Source: Trichobilharzia regenti
Taxonomy: Eukaryota; Platyhelminthes; Trematoda; Strigeidida; Schistosomatidae
DNA: 64,000 nucleotides
Direction of reading: 5' to 3'
Assembly: GCA_944472135.2 (NCBI GenBank)
Contig: OX235270.1
Coordinates: 144,909,632-144,973,631, forward strand
Positions 11,259 to 20,843 of the stretch are shown in pieces; position 1 is the first letter of the stretch, and each line of letters starts with the position of its first letter. The notes beneath the pieces were generated by a model, which was not told the origin of the DNA, searched no databases, and was given only the letters and a program-made list of their open reading frames with translations. The position numbers were made by a program, and so were the translations under genes.

Positions 11259-12788
11259 CCTCCCCTTTTGAGAAGATTGATGATTAGTAGGATGTTTTCC
11301 TGGGGGGTTATCTGGAACCTTTGGGCTTGTCTTTGACGTCTGTCGCTTCGTCTGCCTGTTGGGTTTGCGGCTTCGGCTTCGTCCGGAATTGTCTGACATT
11401 TTATGCTTCTTGACTGCATTGCATAGAGAATTTAGTGGGACATCAGCCAGATGCAAACGATCGGACCAATCAAGTCCCAAAAGATCTAAATCACTCTTGG
11501 TGACGTAGCAAATTCCTGTGAATTTGGTATTGCGGAAAGAAACAGAACATTTGAGTTCACCCATTAGTCTGAGCCGCCCACCACAGGCGCTGAGAAGAGT
11601 CTGGGAAGTATTTTCGATTGGTGGTCCGCCAATATTATTCCAAAGTTTTTCTGATATAACAGTAATATCAGAGGCGGTATCTAGCTGCAGACGTGCATCA
11701 TGACCATGTATCTGAAGATCAAGATATTTCCGCATAGCTGGTGTTGTGACTTGACAGGTTGCGCGTAGACTCAATGATTTCCTTGGAAATTTAGGACCAA
11801 CAGTTTGTCGAGCTTTTGCTGTATTATGATATCTGGGTTTGCGTGGCTGACAAAAACCATTTTTATGACCGATGATTTTGCACTTGCTGCAACGGTGATT
11901 TTTGTATGGGCAAGACTTTACAAAGTGCCACGCGCCACAATGCCAGCATGGTGATGGTGGGGTCTTCTTTGCAGTATTTTGTGAAGTTGAACGAGTATGT
12001 GTAGATTTCCGCGGGACATTAAGAGAAGGTGGGTCAGGACTGGATGATGAGAGATTTTTGCTCTTTCGTAATGCACGAATATCAGAGCTTCTCGAAGGTG
12101 TTGATTCGACCAGGTGTGTGTCTTTCTGCAGATTAGTCAGCCGTTGATATTCATCAGCTATGTCATGTAATGTTAACTTGGGATTTTGTTCTAGCTGATT
12201 GAGCAGTCGAGTTCGGATATGTGTGAAACGAGGAGATTGGAGACTGCATATGAGAATCAAGGCTTTGAACTGATCATCTGTTAAGGACCTGAGTCGAAAT
12301 CTCTCACATTCTCGGTTGACTGTGCCAACGTGAGTAAGAAAATCATCATTTTCATTCATTGTCAGCTTGAGGAAACGATAACGTATGCTGAATAATGAGG
12401 AGTGGTCTCCAAAATGTTCACGCAGCAGCTTTATTGTATCATCGAAACACTTGTCACGTGGCTTCTGGGGTAAAATTAGGTTGCAGTACCGTTCATATTC
12501 TGCGGGACCCAATTTACGTAACAACACTCGCACCTTCCAAGCATCGTCTTGTGAGGCGAGATCAACAGTGAATAAATCCTCATAACGTTGATACCATGTG
12601 TCAAAAGTGACATTCGCATCTGGATTATAATTGAACTGTGAAATACTATTCACAATTCCGTCGACAGATGGTAGCATGGTATGGTTCGGATTGCTTGAAG
12701 GTGAAGCTGGATCAGTCTGTTGGTTGACGAACATTTCCATTAATTTCATTTGTCGTTCAAGCAGTAATTCCAATTTAGAAGGATCCAT
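11256..12788 (-). CDS. gag: Gypsy Gag-protease polyprotein (unit 2)
   Basis: The product is 510 residues from MDPSKLELL, which lies 11 codons into the longest open frame. The N-terminal half is a Gypsy-type capsid region (FDTWYQRYEDLF, LGPAEYERYCNLILP). Two zinc knuckles follow: CWHC-x3-H-x4-C, one residue shorter than the usual CCHC spacing, and CSKC-x4-H-x4-C. A retropepsin comes next, with catalytic LDTASDITVIS and a C-terminal LLGLDW. A basic tail rich in Ser, Arg and Lys ends in QKGR. Reverse transcriptase, RNase H and integrase are missing. The stop codon TGA is formed by the first three bases of the LTR. The tail may be the old end of pol joined by an internal deletion; that is inference. 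Confidence 0.85.
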   Translation of the reverse strand: MDPSKLELLLERQMKLMEMFVNQQTDPASPSSNPNHTMLPSVDGIVNSISQFNYNPDANVTFDTWYQRYEDLFTVDLASQDDAWKVRVLLRKLGPAEYERYCNLILPQKPRDKCFDDTIKLLREHFGDHSSLFSIRYRFLKLTMNENDDFLTHVGTVNRECERFRLRSLTDDQFKALILICSLQSPRFTHIRTRLLNQLEQNPKLTLHDIADEYQRLTNLQKDTHLVESTPSRSSDIRALRKSKNLSSSSPDPPSLNVPRKSTHTRSTSQNTAKKTPPSPCWHCGAWHFVKSCPYKNHRCSKCKIIGHKNGFCQPRKPRYHNTAKARQTVGPKFPRKSLSLRATCQVTTPAMRKYLDLQIHGHDARLQLDTASDITVISEKLWNNIGGPPIENTSQTLLSACGGRLRLMGELKCSVSFRNTKFTGICYVTKSDLDLLGLDWSDRLHLADVPLNSLCNAVKKHKMSDNSGRSRSRKPNRQTKRQTSKTSPKVPDNPPGKHPTNHQSSQKGR

Positions 12789-12808
12789 AGTTTTCCCCGT
12801 CGCCAAAA

Positions 12809-13216
12809 TGTTATGCACTCGTCGACAAACTTATTGTTATGTACTGGTCGAGAATTTAATAGTCCTGAAGCAAGAAGGCGGAAGTCAGAAGACCACTAGG
12901 TTTGCGATGATACTTCTATTTTCCAAACACAAGGAGAATGCAAAAGTGGTATCACACCAAAGTAAGTAAGTCAGTCACACAAATTGTGAGAACGAATTAT
13001 ATATATAGCAAAATATAGCAAACATGTCAACAACCACCATATATGGATATGTGTCACTAAGCAACGGACTGTCAACAAACACTCATATTATATATAATAT
13101 AATGGGAATATACATTGTTAAAGGAGACAGGTTCGTACAAGTGAAATGCTCACAGACTAAGAGAGCAAACAGAAAGAGAGATCACCATACACACACATAT
13201 ATGTGGATACATATCA
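12809..13216 (-). repeat. Gypsy LTR 2
   Basis: It is the same 408-bp LTR as LTR 1 with the same TG and CA ends, PPT and PBS neighbours. It serves as the 5' LTR of unit 2 and the 3' LTR of unit 3. Confidence 0.8.
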
Positions 13217-14746
13217 CCTCCCCTTTTGAGAAGATTGATGATTAGTAGGATGTTTTCCTGGGGGGTTATCTGGAACCTTTGGGCTTGTCTTTGACGTCTG
13301 TCGCTTCGTCTGCCTGTTGGGTTTGCGGCTTCGGCTTCGTCCGGAATTGTCTGACATTTTATGCTTCTTGACTGCATTGCATAGAGAATTTAGTGGGACA
13401 TCAGCCAGATGCAAACGATCGGACCAATCAAGTCCCAAAAGATCTAAATCACTCTTGGTGACGTAGCAAATTCCTGTGAATTTGGTATTGCGGAAAGAAA
13501 CAGAACATTTGAGTTCACCCATTAGTCTGAGCCGCCCACCACAGGCGCTGAGAAGAGTCTGGGAAGTATTTTCGATTGGTGGTCCGCCAATATTATTCCA
13601 AAGTTTTTCTGATATAACAGTAATATCAGAGGCGGTATCTAGCTGCAGACGTGCATCATGACCATGTATCTGAAGATCAAGATATTTCCGCATAGCTGGT
13701 GTTGTGACTTGACAGGTTGCGCGTAGACTCAATGATTTCCTTGGAAATTTAGGACCAACAGTTTGTCGAGCTTTTGCTGTATTATGATATCTGGGTTTGC
13801 GTGGCTGACAAAAACCATTTTTATGACCGATGATTTTGCACTTGCTGCAACGATGATTTTTGTATGGGCAAGACTTTACAAAGTGCCACGCGCCACAATG
13901 CCAGCATGGTGATGGTGGGGTCTTCTTTGCAGTATTTTGTGAAGTTGAACGAGTATGTGTAGATTTCCGCGGGACATTAAGAGAAGGTGGGTCAGGACTG
14001 GATGATGAGAGATTTTTGCTCTTTCGTAATGCACGAATATCAGAGCTTCTCGAAGGTGTTGATTCGACCAGGTGTGTGTCTTTCTGCAGATTAGTCAGCC
14101 GTTGATATTCATCAGCTATGTCATGTAATGTTAACTTGGGATTTTGTTCTAGCTGATTGAGCAGTCGAGTTCGGATATGTGTGAAACGAGGAGATTGGAG
14201 ACTGCATATGAGAATCAAGGCTTTGAACTGATCATCTGTTAAGGACCTGAGTCGAAATCTCTCACATTCTCGGTTGACTGTGCCAACGTGAGTAAGAAAA
14301 TCATCATTTTCATTCATTGTCAGCTTGAGGAAACGATAACGTATGCTGAATAATGAGGAGTGGTCTCCAAAATGTTCACGCAGCAGCTTTATTGTATCAT
14401 CGAAACACTTGTCACGTGGCTTCTGGGGTAAAATTAGGTTGCAGTACCGTTCATATTCTGCGGGACCCAATTTACGTAACAACACTCGCACCTTCCAAGC
14501 ATCGTCTTGTGAGGCGAGATCAACAGTGAATAAATCCTCATAACGTTGATACCATGTGTCAAAAGTGACATTCGCATCTGGATTATAATTGAACTGTGAA
14601 ATACTATTCACAATTCCGTCGACAGATGGTAGCATGGTATGGTTCGGATTGCTTGAAGGTGAAGCTGGATCAGTCTGTTGGTTGACGAACATTTCCATTA
14701 ATTTCATTTGTCGTTCAAGCAGTAATTCCAATTTAGAAGGATCCAT
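13214..14746 (-). CDS. gag: Gypsy Gag-protease polyprotein (unit 3)
   Basis: The 510-residue product is identical to unit 2 at the protein level. One silent change is visible at the zinc knuckle (CGATGA for CGGTGA on the plus strand near 13851). Domain order is capsid, two zinc knuckles, DTAS protease and basic tail. The stop again overlaps the LTR start. The frame is intact, so Gag and protease could be made if it is transcribed; the LTR would be the promoter. Confidence 0.85.
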   Translation of the reverse strand: MDPSKLELLLERQMKLMEMFVNQQTDPASPSSNPNHTMLPSVDGIVNSISQFNYNPDANVTFDTWYQRYEDLFTVDLASQDDAWKVRVLLRKLGPAEYERYCNLILPQKPRDKCFDDTIKLLREHFGDHSSLFSIRYRFLKLTMNENDDFLTHVGTVNRECERFRLRSLTDDQFKALILICSLQSPRFTHIRTRLLNQLEQNPKLTLHDIADEYQRLTNLQKDTHLVESTPSRSSDIRALRKSKNLSSSSPDPPSLNVPRKSTHTRSTSQNTAKKTPPSPCWHCGAWHFVKSCPYKNHRCSKCKIIGHKNGFCQPRKPRYHNTAKARQTVGPKFPRKSLSLRATCQVTTPAMRKYLDLQIHGHDARLQLDTASDITVISEKLWNNIGGPPIENTSQTLLSACGGRLRLMGELKCSVSFRNTKFTGICYVTKSDLDLLGLDWSDRLHLADVPLNSLCNAVKKHKMSDNSGRSRSRKPNRQTKRQTSKTSPKVPDNPPGKHPTNHQSSQKGR

Positions 14747-14766
14747 AGTTTTCCCCGTCGCCAAAA

Positions 14767-15174
14767 TGTTATGCACTCGTCGACAAACTTATTGTTATGT
14801 ACTGGTCGAGAATTTAATAGTCCTGAAGCAAGAAGGCGGAAGTCAGAAGACCACTAGGTTTGCGATGATACTTCTATTTTCCAAACACAAGGAGAATGCA
14901 AAAGTGGTATCACACCAAAGTAAGTAAGTCAGTCACACAAATTGTGAGAACGAATTATATATATAGCAAAATATAGCAAACATGTCAACAACCACCATAT
15001 ATGGATATGTGTCACTAAGCAACGGACTGTCAACAAACACTCATATTATATATAATATAATGGGAATATACATTGTTAAAGGAGACAGGTTCGTACAAGT
15101 GAAATGCTCACAGACTAAGAGAGCAAACAGAAAGAGAGATCACCATACACACACATATATGTGGATACATATCA
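14767..15174 (-). repeat. Gypsy LTR 3
   Basis: It is the same 408-bp LTR, between units 3 and 4, with no visible difference in boundaries. Confidence 0.8.
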
Positions 15175-16704
15175 CCTCCCCTTTTGAGAAGATTGATGAT
15201 TAGTAGGATGTTTTCCTGGGGGGTTATCTGGAACCTTTGGGCTTGTCTTTGACGTCTGTCGCTTCGTCTGCCTGTTGGGTTTGCGGCTTCGGCTTCGTCC
15301 GGAATTGTCTGACATTTTATGCTTCTTGACTGCATTGCATAGAGAATTTAGTGGGACATCAGCCAGATGCAAACGATCGGACCAATCAAGTCCCAAAAGA
15401 TCTAAATCACTCTTGGTGACGTAGCAAATTCCTGTGAATTTGGTATTGCGGAAAGAAACAGAACATTTGAGTTCACCCATTAGTCTGAGCCGCCCACCAC
15501 AGGCGCTGAGAAGAGTCTGGGAAGTATTTTCGATTGGTGGTCCGCCAATATTATTCCAAAGTTTTTCTGATATAACAGTAATATCAGAGGCGGTATCTAG
15601 CTGCAGACGTGCATCATGACCATGTATCTGAAGATCAAGATATTTCCGCATAGCTGGTGTTGTGACTTGACAGGTTGCGCGTAGACTCAATGATTTCCTT
15701 GGAAATTTAGGACCAACAGTTTGTCGAGCTTTTGCTGTATTATGATATCTGGGTTTGCGTGGCTGACAAAAACCATTTTTATGACCGATGATTTTGCACT
15801 TGCTGCAACGGTGATTTTTGTATGGGCAAGACTTTACAAAGTGCCACGCGCCACAATGCCAGCATGGTGATGGTGGGGTCTTCTTTGCAGTATTTTGTGA
15901 AGTTGAACGAGTATGTGTAGATTTCCGCGGGACATTAAGAGAAGGTGGGTCAGGACTGGATGATGAGAGATTTTTGCTCTTTCGTAATGCACGAATATCA
16001 GAGCTTCTCGAAGGTGTTGATTCGACCAGGTGTGTGTCTTTCTGCAGATTAGTCAGCCGTTGATATTCATCAGCTATGTCATGTAATGTTAACTTGGGAT
16101 TTTGTTCTAGCTGATTGAGCAGTCGAGTTCGGATATGTGTGAAACGAGGAGATTGGAGACTGCATATGAGAATCAAGGCTTTGAACTGATCATCTGTTAA
16201 GGACCTGAGTCGAAATCTCTCACATTCTCGGTTGACTGTGCCAACGTGAGTAAGAAAATCATCATTTTCATTCATTGTCAGCTTGAGGAAACGATAACGT
16301 ATGCTGAATAATGAGGAGTGGTCTCCAAAATGTTCACGCAGCAGCTTTATTGTATCATCGAAACACTTGTCACGTGGCTTCTGGGGTAAAATTAGGTTGC
16401 AGTACCGTTCATATTCTGCGGGACCCAATTTACGTAACAACACTCGCACCTTCCAAGCATCGTCTTGTGAGGCGAGATCAACAGTGAATAAATCCTCATA
16501 ACGTTGATACCATGTGTCAAAAGTGACATTCGCATCTGGATTATAATTGAACTGTGAAATACTATTCACAATTCCGTCGACAGATGGTAGCATGGTATGG
16601 TTCGGATTGCTTGAAGGTGAAGCTGGATCAGTCTGTTGGTTGACGAACATTTCCATTAATTTCATTTGTCGTTCAAGCAGTAATTCCAATTTAGAAGGAT
16701 CCAT
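15172..16704 (-). CDS. gag: Gypsy Gag-protease polyprotein (unit 4)
   Basis: The product is 510 residues, the same as unit 2. All catalytic and metal-binding residues are kept (DTAS, both zinc knuckles). The reading frame, start, LTR-derived stop and flanks are the same. Its presence as a near-identical neighbour points to very recent amplification. Confidence 0.85.
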   Translation of the reverse strand: MDPSKLELLLERQMKLMEMFVNQQTDPASPSSNPNHTMLPSVDGIVNSISQFNYNPDANVTFDTWYQRYEDLFTVDLASQDDAWKVRVLLRKLGPAEYERYCNLILPQKPRDKCFDDTIKLLREHFGDHSSLFSIRYRFLKLTMNENDDFLTHVGTVNRECERFRLRSLTDDQFKALILICSLQSPRFTHIRTRLLNQLEQNPKLTLHDIADEYQRLTNLQKDTHLVESTPSRSSDIRALRKSKNLSSSSPDPPSLNVPRKSTHTRSTSQNTAKKTPPSPCWHCGAWHFVKSCPYKNHRCSKCKIIGHKNGFCQPRKPRYHNTAKARQTVGPKFPRKSLSLRATCQVTTPAMRKYLDLQIHGHDARLQLDTASDITVISEKLWNNIGGPPIENTSQTLLSACGGRLRLMGELKCSVSFRNTKFTGICYVTKSDLDLLGLDWSDRLHLADVPLNSLCNAVKKHKMSDNSGRSRSRKPNRQTKRQTSKTSPKVPDNPPGKHPTNHQSSQKGR

Positions 16705-16724
16705 AGTTTTCCCCGTCGCCAAAA

Positions 16725-17132
16725 TGTTATGCACTCGTCGACAAACTTATTGTTATGTACTGGTCGAGAATTTAATAGTCCTGAAGCAAGAAGGCGGAAG
16801 TCAGAAGACCACTAGGTTTGCGATGATACTTCTATTTTCCAAACACAAGGAGAATGCAAAAGTGGTATCACACCAAAGTAAGTAAGTCAGTCACACAAAT
16901 TGTGAGAACGAATTATATATATAGCAAAATATAGCAAACATGTCAACAACCACCATATATGGATATGTGTCACTAAGCAACGGACTGTCAACAAACACTC
17001 ATATTATATATAATATAATGGGAATATACATTGTTAAAGGAGACAGGTTCGTACAAGTGAAATGCTCACAGACTAAGAGAGCAAACAGAAAGAGAGATCA
17101 CCATACACACACATATATGTGGATACATATCA
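16725..17132 (-). repeat. Gypsy LTR 4
   Basis: It is the same 408-bp LTR, between units 4 and 5. Confidence 0.8.
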
Positions 17133-18662
17133 CCTCCCCTTTTGAGAAGATTGATGATTAGTAGGATGTTTTCCTGGGGGGTTATCTGGAACCTTTGGGC
17201 TTGTCTTTGACGTCTGTCGCTTCGTCTGCCTGTTGGGTTTGCGGCTTCGGCTTCGTCCGGAATTGTCTGACATTTTATGCTTCTTGACTGCATTGCATAG
17301 AGAATTTAGTGGGACATCAGCCAGATGCAAACGATCGACCAAAGCAAGTCCCAAAAGATCTAAATCACTCTTGGTGACGTAGCAAATTCCTGTGAATTTG
17401 GTATTGCGGAAAGAAACAGAACATTTGAGTTCACCCATTAGTCTGAGCCGCCCACCACAGGCGCTGAGAAGAGTCTGGGAAGTATTTTCGATTGGTGGTC
17501 CGCCAATATTATTCCAAAGTTTTTCTGATATAACAGTAATATCAGAGGCGGTATCTAGCTGCAGACGTGCATCATGACCATGTATCTGAAGATCAAGATA
17601 TTTCCGCATAGCTGGTGTTGTGACTTGACAGGTTGCGCGTAGACTCAATGATTTCCTTGGAAATTTAGGACCAACAGTTTGTCGAGCTTTTGCTGTATTA
17701 TGATATCTGGGTTTGCGTGGCTGACAAAAACCATTTTTATGACCGATGATTTTGCACTTGCTGCAACGGTGATTTTTGTATGGGCAAGACTTTACAAAGT
17801 GCCACGCGCCACAATGCCAGCATGGTGATGGTGGGGTCTTCTTTGCAGTATTTTGTGAAGTTGAACGAGTATGTGTAGATTTCCGCGGGACATTAAGAGA
17901 AGGTGGGTCAGGACTGGATGATGAGAGATTTTTGCTCTTTCGTAATGCACGAATATCAGAGCTTCTCGAAGGTGTTGATTCGACCAGGTGTGTGTCTTTC
18001 TGCAGATTAGTCAGCCGTTGATATTCATCAGCTATGTCATGTAATGTTAACTTGGGATTTTGTTCTAGCTGATTGAGCAGTCGAGTTCGGATATCTGTGA
18101 AACGAGGAGATTGGAGACTGCATATGAGAATCAAGGCTTTGAACTGATCATCTGTTAAGGACCTGAGTCGAAATCTCTCACATTCTCGGTTGACTGTGCC
18201 AACGTGAGTAAGAAAATCATCATTTTCATTCATTGTCAGCTTGAGGAAACGATAACGTATGCTGAATAATGAGGAGTGGTCTCCAAAATGTTCACGCAGC
18301 AGCTTTATTGTATCATCGAAACACTTGTCACGTGGCTTCTGGGGTAAAATTAGGTTGCAGTACCGTTCATATTCTGCGGGACCCAATTTACGTAACAACA
18401 CTCGCACCTTCCAAGCATCGTCTTGTGAGGCGAGATCAACAGTGAATAAATCCTCATAACGTTGATACCATGTGTCAAAAGTGACATTCGCATCTGGATT
18501 ATAATTGAACTGTGAAATACTATTCACAATTCCGTCGACAGATGGTAGCATGGTATGGTTCGGATTGCTTGAAGGTGAAGCTGGATCAGTCTGTTGGTTG
18601 ACGAACATTTCCATTAATTTCATTTGTCGTTCAAGCAGTAATTCCAATTTAGAAGGATCCAT
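17130..18662 (-). CDS. gag: Gypsy Gag-protease polyprotein (unit 5, variant)
   Basis: This is the most diverged intact unit. In the capsid region one residue differs (FTDIRT for FTHIRT). At the protease C-terminus LGLDWSDRL is replaced by LGLALVDRL, caused by small changes near 17337-17345 that offset each other and restore the frame. This hits the end of the retropepsin fold, where Gypsy proteases usually have GLDW, so activity may be reduced. Everything else equals unit 2, and the frame is open to the LTR-derived TGA. Confidence 0.8.
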   Translation of the reverse strand: MDPSKLELLLERQMKLMEMFVNQQTDPASPSSNPNHTMLPSVDGIVNSISQFNYNPDANVTFDTWYQRYEDLFTVDLASQDDAWKVRVLLRKLGPAEYERYCNLILPQKPRDKCFDDTIKLLREHFGDHSSLFSIRYRFLKLTMNENDDFLTHVGTVNRECERFRLRSLTDDQFKALILICSLQSPRFTDIRTRLLNQLEQNPKLTLHDIADEYQRLTNLQKDTHLVESTPSRSSDIRALRKSKNLSSSSPDPPSLNVPRKSTHTRSTSQNTAKKTPPSPCWHCGAWHFVKSCPYKNHRCSKCKIIGHKNGFCQPRKPRYHNTAKARQTVGPKFPRKSLSLRATCQVTTPAMRKYLDLQIHGHDARLQLDTASDITVISEKLWNNIGGPPIENTSQTLLSACGGRLRLMGELKCSVSFRNTKFTGICYVTKSDLDLLGLALVDRLHLADVPLNSLCNAVKKHKMSDNSGRSRSRKPNRQTKRQTSKTSPKVPDNPPGKHPTNHQSSQKGR

Positions 18663-18682
18663 AGTTTTCCCCGTCGCCAAAA

Positions 18683-19076
18683 TGTTATGCACTCGTCGAC
18701 AAACTTATTGTTATGTACTGGTCGAGAATTTAATAGTCCTGAAGCAAGAAGGCGGAAGTCAGAAGACCACTAGGTTTGCGATGATACTTCTATTTTCCAA
18801 ACACAAGGAGAATGCAAAAGTGGTATCACACCAAAGTAAGTAAGTCAGTCACACAAATTGTGAGAACGAATTATATATATAGCAAAATATAGCAAACATG
18901 TCAACAACCACCATATATGGATATGTGTCACTAAGCAACGGACTGTCAACAAACACTCATATTATATATAATATAATGGGAATATACATTGTTAAAGGAG
19001 ACAGGTTCGTACAAGTGAAATGCTCACAGACTAAGAGAGCAAACAGAAAGAGAGATCACCATACACACACATATAT
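18683..19076 (-). repeat. Gypsy LTR 5, cut by CR1 insertion
   Basis: It matches LTR 1 up to the CACACACATATAT run and lacks the last dozen or so bases at the TG end. The 3' end of CR1 copy F begins there, at the same place in the LTR where a CR1 tail begins at the left edge of the array. Confidence 0.75.
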
Positions 19077-19084
19077 ATATACTT

Positions 19085-19150
19085 ATGATAAATATATAAA
19101 TTTTTTCTCATGATACAGTACATTAGTGACGCCAGTTTACAGGCATCATC
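19085..19150 (-). other. CR1 3'-terminal hairpin module (copy F)
   Basis: On the sense strand GATGCC and GGCGTC pair around the loop TGTAAACT. A second, imperfect hairpin follows (CTAATG with CATGAG, one mismatch). The tail is AT-rich. See the finding on the covarying module. Confidence 0.6.
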
Positions 19151-19402
19151 AAATTTTTACAGAAATTGGACCATATTATTCAGTCACATTTTAAAATCGA
19201 TAGTAAAATATGTTTAGCATGTACACTGGATGTACACTAGAGATTATAGATACACTTGATAAATTTTAATCCCAATAGTATAAAACATCCTTTTCACTTA
19301 TGTACAATCATTTCTGTGCATAGTTGGAAAATTCCGCTAGATTGTCAGTGAGTGCAACACATCAGGAAATACGGAAGTATTGTCTTCGCATTAACAAAAA
19401 AA

Positions 19403-19437
19403 CCAGGTCTTTGGTGGATGGGTTATAAGTGCCTGGG
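19403..19437 (-). other. conserved 3' UTR hairpin (copy F)
   Basis: CCAGG and CCTGG pair. The hairpin is flanked by AAGCTTTATTTTTT-like and TTTGTTAATGCGAAGACAAT sequence on the sense strand, which recur beside the same hairpin in copies G, H and the 56.6-kb copy. Confidence 0.6.
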
Positions 19438-20013
19438 AAAAAAATAAAGCTTGAAGTCAATTTTCGTACAATACTTTGTTGTGTGCAGAGTCCTTGAATT
19501 ATAGTTCATTGATGTGTTATTTTGAAATCAGTGATATGTTTATCTCATTTGATCTGCAATGTCATTGTTGGGAGTAAAGTACATAAGCTTTAGACGCATT
19601 AATTAATGGATTTCTACTGCTTGTGGGTATTTACTTCTCGTGAGGAAGGTTTTTGAATTTTAGTTGTTCCGACAGGAGTTGTGGATATTGACTGCTCAGC
19701 AACATTACGGATATAAGTTCATCACATTATCTCAGGAATGTTGGGTTGTAGTTGGTGAGGCACATATGATATCCGACGAGCGTACATCTGTCCATGTGAT
19801 GTTGTGGTGAGTTCCATCTTTTTCACGTTGTCGGTTTATGTCCATTTTATTCCACTTATTGTGTTGCGTAGAAGTTTTTCAAACGAAACTTCTTGTCTGT
19901 TTGAGGGTAAGTATCTTAATTGGTAATGTTTTATCTAAAATTATAAATATAGGCGAAAACAACAGGTGTAGTATTTGAGCTTATACATTAAATGGACCAA
20001 TAATTTCAGAGGC

Positions 20014-20807
20014 TCACAGATAGGAACTAGGACTACTGTCGTTTGCAAACTCGTGTAGTTTGTCGTTAAGCACTTTTTTGAATGAAGCCAATGTACCTGC
20101 TTGACGCATTTCCATTGGTAGTTCATTCCATATCTGTGCATACCTAATCAAATAAAACTTTTGCCTGGTAGCTGTTTCACATTGTTCGATAGCTACTGTA
20201 CCCTTAGTGTGTCTTAGTTTGCAGCCACTGTCATCTGAAAGTCGAATGCCATTGGTAGAGGTAAAAACTAAGTGGTTTAGAAGCTTATAGTAAAGTGTTA
20301 AGTTTAGTCTCAGGCGTTTTGGCCATAGTGTTTCTAATCCTAGGGTGTCACATCTAGTGGAGTAGTTCGCACCATTTTCGGCTCCGAGTAATTTTGACGT
20401 GAAGTACCTTGTACAACAGAATTCTGGACTCATTTCTGTAAAAGTTCCTGAGTAGAAAGCCGATAAGTCTGCGTGACTTTGACACTTGTTTGGAGATATG
20501 TTCAGAAAATGATAAGTCATGTGAGTATTTCAGTCCTAAGTCCAATACAGATTCCAGTCGTAAGAGTGCATGGCCTTGAATTGTCAGGTCAAGTTCTAAT
20601 TCTAAATTGTTGCAACCTATGCAGAGCCAGCCACATTTGTCGACATTAAACTGGAGTTGCCAGGTGTCACACCATCTATCCATTTTTTCTAATTCTTGCT
20701 GTATGGCGTTTACTGTTATTCCGAGATCTGTGTTCTTGCATTTATAGGTCACTTTTGTGTCATCTGCATATAGTATTGGTTTACCAACACTAAAGCATTC
20801 ACAGATA

Positions 20808-20843
<36 letters not shown>

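Larger units (their letters stand above)
9889..19076 (-). repeat. tandem array of Gypsy-type LTR-gag-pro units, period 1958 bp
   Basis: Each period is one 408-bp LTR plus a 1550-bp internal region. There are four complete internal regions, one truncated at the left, and LTRs between all of them, so neighbouring units share LTRs. Units differ by only a few bases. Such a structure is expected from unequal recombination between LTRs or from concatemer insertion. The near-identity also fits an assembly artefact, which the sequence alone cannot exclude. Confidence 0.9.
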
